Program-made: the position numbers and the translations under genes | NCBI GenBank assembly: GCA_918219625.1 | Contig: CAKJXT010000013.1 | Location: forward strand, 1 to 9,731 | Source: Bacilli bacterium | GTDB taxonomy: Bacteria > Bacillota_I > Bacilli_A > RF39 > UBA660 | Direction: 5' to 3' | Length of the DNA stretch: 9,731 nucleotides | Shown: piece by piece, positions 5,608 through 9,731 of the stretch | Layout: each line of letters starts with the position of its first letter | Numbering within the stretch: the stretch's first letter is position 1 | Notes under the pieces: generated by a model | Told to the model about the DNA's origin: nothing | Seen by the model: the letters and a program-made list of their open reading frames with translations, nothing else | The model's database searches: none

Positions 5608-5700
5608 ATGGTTATTGTATATAGTTTTGTTAATAATAGTTTACTCTTAAACCTATTACTTCTTATTACAGATGATAGGTCTATTTGTCGTGCTAATTAA
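5608..5700 (+). CDS. Leucine leader peptide 2 (attenuator 2)
   Basis: The 30-residue peptide has seven Leu in an SLLLNLLLLI run (residues 11-20). They are encoded by TTA, CTC, TTA, then CTA, TTA, CTT, CTT, so it samples several tRNA-Leu species where leader 1 uses only TTA. GAAGGGAGATATGACCTATG contains its ribosome binding site and start, and is nearly the same as the start of leader 1. Both peptides end with a S-I-C-x-A segment. Region 1 (5651-5658, in Leu codons 16-17) pairs with 5673-5680. It appears to be a duplicated and diverged copy of attenuator 1. Confidence 0.82.
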   Translation: MVIVYSFVNNSLLLNLLLLITDDRSICRAN

Positions 5701-5729
5701 TTATTAGTGTGTTTATGCCTATTATCTGT
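5668..5729 (+). promoter_or_regulatory. Antiterminator 2 (regions 2 and 3)
   Basis: ACAGATGATAGGT (5668-5680) pairs with GCCTATTATCTGT (5717-5729): 13 consecutive pairs, two of them G-U. Region 3 is also the 5' arm of terminator 2, and region 2 can alternatively pair with the Leu codons at 5651-5658. Confidence 0.8.
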
Positions 5730-5748
5730 TTTGGATAATAGGTTTTTT
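5718..5748 (+). terminator. Attenuator terminator 2 (regions 3 and 4)
   Basis: CCTATTATC (5718-5726) pairs exactly with GATAATAGG (5734-5742), followed by six T residues (5743-5748). Confidence 0.93.
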
Positions 5749-5768
5749 GTTTGGAAAGGATGATTAAA

Positions 5769-5846
5769 ATGATAGATATAGAATGTATAGTTAGAATTAT
5801 GATTAAAGTTTTTATTGATGATCATTACGTCTTATGCATTTATTAG
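5769..5846 (+). CDS. Ile/Val-rich 25-residue small ORF, possible third leader peptide
   Basis: ATG 5769 follows GGAAAGGATGA at a good distance. The peptide starts MIDIECIVRIMIKVF and has seven Ile and three Val in 25 residues. No terminator hairpin follows it before the ANL start at 5881. It could be a degenerate third attenuator, a translational coupler, or a chance ORF. It fills part of the 5378-5880 stretch that contains no long gene. Confidence 0.45.
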   Translation: MIDIECIVRIMIKVFIDDHYVLCIY

Positions 5847-5880
5847 TTTTAAAAAAATAAATATGGAGAGGATGATATAA

Positions 5881-8040
5881 ATGAAACAAATTAAAATGGT
5901 TCATACTGGAAAAGTATGTGATGAAATATATATTAAGGGGGTTAATATACCAGATAGTATAATAAGCGTATGTGTAAAAGGATTGAATGATATTTCTGAT
6001 ACTATTGCGTATATTAAGCATTATGGGTTTAAAAAGGTTATTGTTGAGTGTGATAATATTAGTGATATTGATACTATAAGTTCTTTTATTGATGATGTTA
6101 GTATAGATATAGTTGTTAGTAATACTATTTCGCGTCAGAAAATGGAAGAAATATATAATTATATCAGTTCTTCTGATAGACGTATTCGTGTATGTGCGAA
6201 GTTTGTTAATGGCGATACAGCAAATATTTTTAATGTTTTTAGAAGCTATATTGGGATGATTGATATTAATGATTGCGATTGTAAGGATAAATGTATAAAC
6301 GATTCAAAAATAATTCACTTTGATGGTGATATTATATGTGATGAAAATATTAATATAGATTCTAGGTGTAGTGATAAAACTATGTATGGATTAATTTACG
6401 GAGATTCAGATCAAGAAATATTTACTTTTATTGATTTTGATAATCCATCGTTTGAAAAAACTTATACTTATAAAGAATTTGATGTTGAAGTTAATAAGGC
6501 TGCGAAAGCACTTATTAAATCAGGGGTTAAAAAGGGGAGTCATGTTGGTATTTGGATGAATAGTACTCCTGAGTGGTTTATTTATTTTTTTGCTATAGAG
6601 AAAATTGGAGCGATTGCGGTTCCTATTAATAAAGATAATCGTTCTAATGAAATGCGTCATGTTCTTGAAAAATGTGATATTGATACTATAATTATGAGTA
6701 ATGGTCATTCAAGAAATTGTTATATGAATACTATGAAGGAATTGATACCTGAAATAAATAATGGGTGCGTTAAAAATAGTAGATTTCTTCATTTGAGAAA
6801 TATAGTTACTGTCGGATTTAATCAAAATGGTTGTATATCTCATGAAGATTTTATTAGTAATGGTGAGTCTATTAGTGATGAAGAAGAAGCTAAAATGGCA
6901 AGCAATGTTTATAATGATGATATTGCGATAATACTACCGACTTCTGGAACAACAGGTGCTCCAAAGTTTGTAATGCTAAAGCATGAGGCTATTATTCATA
7001 ATGGTAATTATATTGGTGATGGTCTTGAACTTAGTCAAAATGATACTATGGGTATAATTGTTACTATGTTTCATTGCTTTGGTATGACTCTTTCTATGTC
7101 TTCAGCTATGACGCATAGAACAAAAATGATAATTCCAGCCCTTTATAAACCTTATGATACGATTGAGATGATTCATAAATATGGTGTTACTTGTATGAAT
7201 GGTGCACCTAAACATTTTGAAGGATTGATTGATGCTTATGAAAAATTTATTAATGATACAGGTTGTAAAATTACTAGTTTAAAGAAAGGAATTATGGCTG
7301 GCGCTAATTGTTCACCTAAATTGATGGGCATTGTTGACAAAGTGTTTGGAATGAGAGTCAATAGTGTTTATGGTCAAACCGAACTTGCTCCCGGAGATAC
7401 AATGTCATATGTTTCTGATGATGCATCTGTTAGACATAATACTGTTGGTAAGAAATTTGATTATGTAGATATGAGAGTGGTTGATGATGATGATAACGAG
7501 GTTACTGATGGTTGTATAGGTGAAATTGTTGTAAAAAGTCCAGATGTTATGGTTGGTTATTATGGAGATATAAACGCTACAAACGAGATGTATGATTCAA
7601 ATGGCTATTTTCATTCTGGAGATTTCGCAATTAGAGAAAATGACTATTATAAAATAGTAGGTAGAAAAAAAGATATGATTATTAGAAATGGAGAAAATAT
7701 TCAATCTTCAGAAGTTGAAGAGGCAATGCGTTCTATTTCTTTTGTAAAAGACGCTTGTGTCTTTGGAATTGAAATCGATGATTCGGGAAATCAAGAGGTT
7801 GCAGCAGCAGTTGTAATTGATTCTTCAAATATAACTGAATATGATATTATTTGTATGTTGAAGAGTAAAATTGCTGGTTTTAAAGTTCCTAAGAAAGTAT
7901 GGTTTGTTTCTGAACTTAAAACTAATGCGAATGGTAAAGTTGTTAAAAAGGATCAAAAGGAATTTTGTATTCAATATGAACGTGCTAGACTCGCTTCTGT
8001 GATGGGTGGAGTTATGAAAAAAAAGGTAATCAATGGTTAA
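5881..8040 (+). CDS. Acyl-CoA synthetase-like (ANL superfamily) protein with N-terminal extension
   Basis: The protein is 719 residues. From about residue 165 it is an ANL adenylate-forming enzyme: A3 P-loop TSGTTGAPK (354-362), A5 YGQTE (497-501), A7 HSGD (578-581), A8 GRKKDMIIRNGENI from 594, and A10 NGK with catalytic Lys686. The key residues are present, so carboxylate activation, probably to an acyl-CoA, is likely; the substrate is unknown. The first roughly 160 residues are not part of a normal ANL enzyme. They alternate hydrophobic strands and helices (KKVIVECDNI, IDIVVSN, RIRVCAKFV) and end in a Cys-rich segment (Cys132, 134, 138, 153, 163). I do not recognise this domain. GGAGAGGAT (5865-5873) precedes the start. 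The gene sits behind two leucine attenuators and ends in its own terminator. Confidence 0.87.
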   Translation: MKQIKMVHTGKVCDEIYIKGVNIPDSIISVCVKGLNDISDTIAYIKHYGFKKVIVECDNISDIDTISSFIDDVSIDIVVSNTISRQKMEEIYNYISSSDRRIRVCAKFVNGDTANIFNVFRSYIGMIDINDCDCKDKCINDSKIIHFDGDIICDENINIDSRCSDKTMYGLIYGDSDQEIFTFIDFDNPSFEKTYTYKEFDVEVNKAAKALIKSGVKKGSHVGIWMNSTPEWFIYFFAIEKIGAIAVPINKDNRSNEMRHVLEKCDIDTIIMSNGHSRNCYMNTMKELIPEINNGCVKNSRFLHLRNIVTVGFNQNGCISHEDFISNGESISDEEEAKMASNVYNDDIAIILPTSGTTGAPKFVMLKHEAIIHNGNYIGDGLELSQNDTMGIIVTMFHCFGMTLSMSSAMTHRTKMIIPALYKPYDTIEMIHKYGVTCMNGAPKHFEGLIDAYEKFINDTGCKITSLKKGIMAGANCSPKLMGIVDKVFGMRVNSVYGQTELAPGDTMSYVSDDASVRHNTVGKKFDYVDMRVVDDDDNEVTDGCIGEIVVKSPDVMVGYYGDINATNEMYDSNGYFHSGDFAIRENDYYKIVGRKKDMIIRNGENIQSSEVEEAMRSISFVKDACVFGIEIDDSGNQEVAAAVVIDSSNITEYDIICMLKSKIAGFKVPKKVWFVSELKTNANGKVVKKDQKEFCIQYERARLASVMGGVMKKKVING

Positions 8041-8066
8041 AATCGAGTTTTGCTCGATTTTTTCTT
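8039..8066 (+). terminator. Intrinsic terminator after the ANL gene
   Basis: AATCGAG (8041-8047) pairs with CTCGATT (8053-8059), with a short loop and a T-rich tail. It begins at the ANL stop codon and closes that transcription unit. Confidence 0.85.
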
Positions 8067-8073
8067 TTTTAGA

Positions 8074-8082
8074 TGTTATACT
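8074..8082 (+). promoter_or_regulatory. Extended -10 promoter for the membrane hydrolase
   Basis: TGTTATACT (8074-8082) fits the TGnTATAAT extended -10 pattern. No convincing -35 is present. The transcript would start about ten bases before the ATG at 8099. Confidence 0.5.
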
Positions 8083-8098
8083 TATATATGGTGATGAT

Positions 8099-8707
8099 AT
8101 GGAGAAGAAGACTCATGTTGTATGCGCAAATGCGATTGCTTTGGGATTGGTAAGACCTGATAATATATCTAGTTTACTTATTACTTGTGGGTTTGCTACA
8201 TTAGGTGGATTATTACCTGATGTTGATCTTAAAGATTCTACAACTGATAAGTTATTTGATAGATTAATGACATCACTTATTACAGTTGTTGTTATGTATT
8301 TTTTAATTAAATATTTTTTGGATATAGATTTATATGATGAAGTTAAGAAAATAGATATTGTTTTTAATTATATTATTAGTGTCTGTTTACTTGTTGTTGT
8401 TGGTTATTTAGGTAGTAAGACTAGTCATAGATCTTTTACTCATTCTATATTAGGATGTTTTATTTATACTTTTATTTTATCTTATGGATTTGGTAATAAT
8501 GTTTTAATTCCTTTTTTATGTGGATTTATTAGTCATATTGTTTTAGATTTATTTAATAAGAAAGGTATTGCATTATTTTATCCATGTAAGAGTAGATTTT
8601 GTTTTAATTTATGTGAGTCTAATGGTAAGACTAATAAATTATTATTTATTATATTTTCTTGTTTAATTATTTTGCTTCTTGTATTAATAGGTATGGGAAT
8701 GATTTGA
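8099..8707 (+). CDS. YdjM/DUF457-type membrane-bound metal-dependent hydrolase
   Basis: The protein is 202 residues. Family motifs are a His near the N-terminus (KTH, His6), LLPDVD (38-43), SHRSFTHS (His110 and His114) and SHIVLD (His146, Asp150). Together they suggest a metal site at the membrane. Hydrophobic segments at roughly 50-68, 80-102, 117-135 and 178-200 are likely transmembrane helices. Family members are annotated as inner-membrane hydrolases, some LexA-regulated; the substrate is unknown. Start 8099 is chosen because GGTGATG directly precedes it and earlier in-frame codons would translate through the preceding terminator. It ends with TGA, which overlaps the -35 box of the next promoter. 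Confidence 0.87.
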   Translation: MEKKTHVVCANAIALGLVRPDNISSLLITCGFATLGGLLPDVDLKDSTTDKLFDRLMTSLITVVVMYFLIKYFLDIDLYDEVKKIDIVFNYIISVCLLVVVGYLGSKTSHRSFTHSILGCFIYTFILSYGFGNNVLIPFLCGFISHIVLDLFNKKGIALFYPCKSRFCFNLCESNGKTNKLLFIIFSCLIILLLVLIGMGMI

Positions 8708-8731
8708 CAAATTAAATTATTTGTGTATAAT
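8704..8731 (+). promoter_or_regulatory. Promoter of RNA element B
   Basis: TTGACA (8704-8709) and TATAAT (8726-8731) have a 16-base spacer, almost identical to the promoter of element A. The -35 overlaps the stop codon of the membrane hydrolase gene. Confidence 0.9.
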
Positions 8732-8735
8732 ATTT

Positions 8736-8829
8736 ATCAAGTGAGGGGATATAAGGTTAACGAGCTATCCCGAGTTTAATACTTACACGTAGAATACGGA
8801 GTCACTTATATGTGATTCTGTATTTTTTT
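8736..8829 (+). ncRNA. Duplicated structured leader RNA, copy B (unassigned family)
   Basis: This is the second copy of the element at 4664-4763. Hairpin 1 pairs GGGATA (8746-8751) with TATCCC (8766-8771) around a 14-base loop differing from copy A at only two positions. Hairpin 2 pairs GAGT (8772-8775) with ACTT (8781-8784), compensated relative to copy A. ACACG (8785-8789) and TACGGAGTCAC in the terminator are invariant. It precedes a DUF402-GNAT gene pair. Confidence 0.7.
8794..8829 (+). terminator. Intrinsic terminator of RNA element B
   Basis: ATACGGA (8794-8800) pairs with TCTGTAT (8817-8823) with one G-U. The stem continues through TCAC/GTGA (8802-8805 with 8812-8815), and a run of T follows to 8829. 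It lies about 45 bases before the DUF402 start. Confidence 0.93.
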
Positions 8830-8874
8830 GCATTTTTCTATAGAATCATGTTATTATATAGAAAGGATGGTAGT

Positions 8875-9417
8875 ATGGAAGTTAAGAAAAAGTTTATGAA
8901 TCGTTCTAATTGGAAGAGACTTGTTAAAAGCAGATTTTTTAAGAAGTATTCTAGTTTCTTTGATAAAGAATGTGTTGTAGGGTTACTTATTTTAGATGAA
9001 GTTACTGAACCTTTAACTCTTGATAACAATTTTGGTAAGTATACTATTGCGGATAATGGATATAAGTGGTTACAGATTGCTGTAAGTGATGAAAATTATT
9101 GGATTACAGCTATGTTTGATAATAATGATAATTTAGTTCAAATGTACTCTGACGTTACTGATGGTAATATTCTTGAACCTGAACCTTGTTTTGATGATTT
9201 GTTTGTTGATGTTGTTTTACATAATGGTAATGTTTATATGATTGATCAGGATGATTTGATTTCTGCTTATAGAGAAGGTGTTATTTCAACTTTACAATAT
9301 AATAAAGCTAAGGTTGTATCTTTAAGATTATTTGATTTTGTTAAAGATAATAAGAATGAAATTATTGATTATTGTTATAAAATGGTAAAGGAAATGGGGA
9401 GTGATATAAATGAGTAA
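8875..9417 (+). CDS. DUF402-family protein (nucleoside tri-/diphosphatase-like)
   Basis: The 180-residue protein has the DUF402 pattern: a WLQIAVSDENYWITAMFD core, then DNLVQMYSDVTDG, and the acidic FDDLFVDVVLHNGNVYMIDQDDL segment with conserved Asp residues for metal binding. The helical C-terminus is typical. Characterised relatives hydrolyse nucleoside tri- and diphosphates; activity here is inferred from family. ATG 8875 is chosen because GAAAGGATGG sits eight bases upstream, whereas an upstream in-frame start would lie in the terminator of element B. Its end overlaps the following GNAT start by eight bases, so the two are translationally coupled and share the element B leader. Confidence 0.85.
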   Translation: MEVKKKFMNRSNWKRLVKSRFFKKYSSFFDKECVVGLLILDEVTEPLTLDNNFGKYTIADNGYKWLQIAVSDENYWITAMFDNNDNLVQMYSDVTDGNILEPEPCFDDLFVDVVLHNGNVYMIDQDDLISAYREGVISTLQYNKAKVVSLRLFDFVKDNKNEIIDYCYKMVKEMGSDINE

Positions 9418-9731
9418 TGTCTTTTTTAAAAGTGATAATTTAGATTTCGTTAATGTATCTACAGATTTGATTGATGATTATTTGATTATGATAAATGATC
9501 CTATGATACAAGAATGTATTTCTACAAAAAAAGGTATTTATACATATGAAAATGAAGTAAATTGGGTTAATAAAGAATTAGAAGAAAGTGCTTTAGTTTT
9601 TTCAATTATTGAGAGAGTAAGTGGTCAATTTGTTGGTAATATTGAATTAATGCGTGTTCATGATGGGCGTGCTGAAATGGGTATTTGTCTTACTCCAAAG
9701 TTTATAAATAAGGGTTATGGAACTGAAGCTA
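9410..9731 (+). CDS. GNAT-family N-acetyltransferase, RimJ/RimL-like (3' truncated by window)
   Basis: The first 107 codons are present. The N-terminus (LDFVNVSTDLIDDYLIMINDP) is typical of RimJ/RimL-like acetyltransferases. It is followed by the strand FSIIERVSGQFVGNIELM, AEMGICLTP, and the start of the acetyl-CoA loop NKGYGTEA (Gly102, Gly104). GGGGAGTGA precedes the ATG inside the end of the DUF402 gene, with an eight-base overlap. It shares the element B leader with that gene. It is clearly not a copy of the GNAT at 4793, although both sit behind the same RNA element. The acetyl acceptor is unknown. Confidence 0.85.
   Translation, partial: MSNVFFKSDNLDFVNVSTDLIDDYLIMINDPMIQECISTKKGIYTYENEVNWVNKELEESALVFSIIERVSGQFVGNIELMRVHDGRAEMGICLTPKFINKGYGTEA

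Noticed and set aside
5444..5700. Macrolide-type (erm-like) ribosome-stalling leaders
   Set aside because: The peptides lack erm-leader motifs, and the Leu-codon runs aligned with region 1 fit amino-acid attenuation far better.
5812..6021. Minus-strand open frame opposite the ANL start
   Set aside because: It has no recognisable protein features and lies antisense to a well-supported gene and its leader; similar minus-strand frames at 6520-6708 and 8838-9029 are rejected for the same reason.
8033..8098. Earlier start for the membrane hydrolase at 8033
   Set aside because: It would translate the ANL terminator, lacks a ribosome binding site in a sensible position, and the family motif KTH begins right after the ATG at 8099.
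8705..8707. Mycoplasma-type code with TGA as Trp
   Set aside because: TGA ends the membrane hydrolase at its expected length, followed at once by a conserved promoter, and Trp is encoded by TGG throughout.
8812..8874. Earlier in-frame start for the DUF402 gene
   Set aside because: It falls inside the terminator hairpin of element B; ATG 8875 has a good ribosome binding site and begins the conserved protein.

Overview
The window is strongly AT-rich, uses TGA as a genuine stop (the membrane hydrolase ends on TGA and is full length), has strong AGGAGG-type ribosome binding sites, and carries a tyrosine T-box and a eukaryote-like isoleucyl-tRNA synthetase. This points to a low-GC Firmicute (Bacilli/Erysipelotrichia or a gut lineage close to the Mollicutes) using the standard code. 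All supported genes lie on the + strand, and the minus-strand open frames look like shadows.

Layout: (1) 1-960, the 3' end of ileS (IleS2 type). (2) 980-1135, a promoter, a folded leader RNA and an intrinsic terminator. These precede a two-gene pair: a DUF1016/YhcG-type PD-(D/E)XK nuclease and an ORF6N protein with a PLD-like C-terminus. The two genes share an almost identical initiation region, and each carries a long perfect palindrome inside its coding sequence. (3) 3075-4642, a promoter, a tyrosine T-box, a Tyr-rich small ORF with a very strong ribosome binding site, then tyrS. (4) 4632-5377, RNA element copy A with its own promoter and terminator, then a GNAT acetyltransferase. (5) 5390-8040, a promoter and two consecutive Leu-codon leader peptides, each followed by a textbook attenuator (mutually exclusive antiterminator and terminator). 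A third, Ile/Val-rich small ORF follows, then a 719-residue acyl-CoA-synthetase-like (ANL) protein with an unassigned N-terminal extension. (6) 8074-8707, a membrane-bound YdjM/DUF457-type hydrolase. (7) 8704-9731, RNA element copy B with promoter and terminator, then a DUF402 phosphatase-like gene overlapping a second GNAT gene that runs off the window.

The regulatory architecture is the notable part. Five transcription units have a promoter followed by six intrinsic terminators placed between promoter and gene. At least two sensing principles can be recognised: a T-box and ribosome-mediated leucine attenuation. Two further RNA types, the DUF1016 leader and the duplicated A/B element, match no family I recognise.

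The strongest candidates for something undescribed are the tandem leucine attenuators before an acyl-CoA-ligase-like gene, the duplicated A/B RNA element upstream of acetyltransferase genes, and the Tyr-rich ORF inserted between a tyrosine T-box and tyrS.
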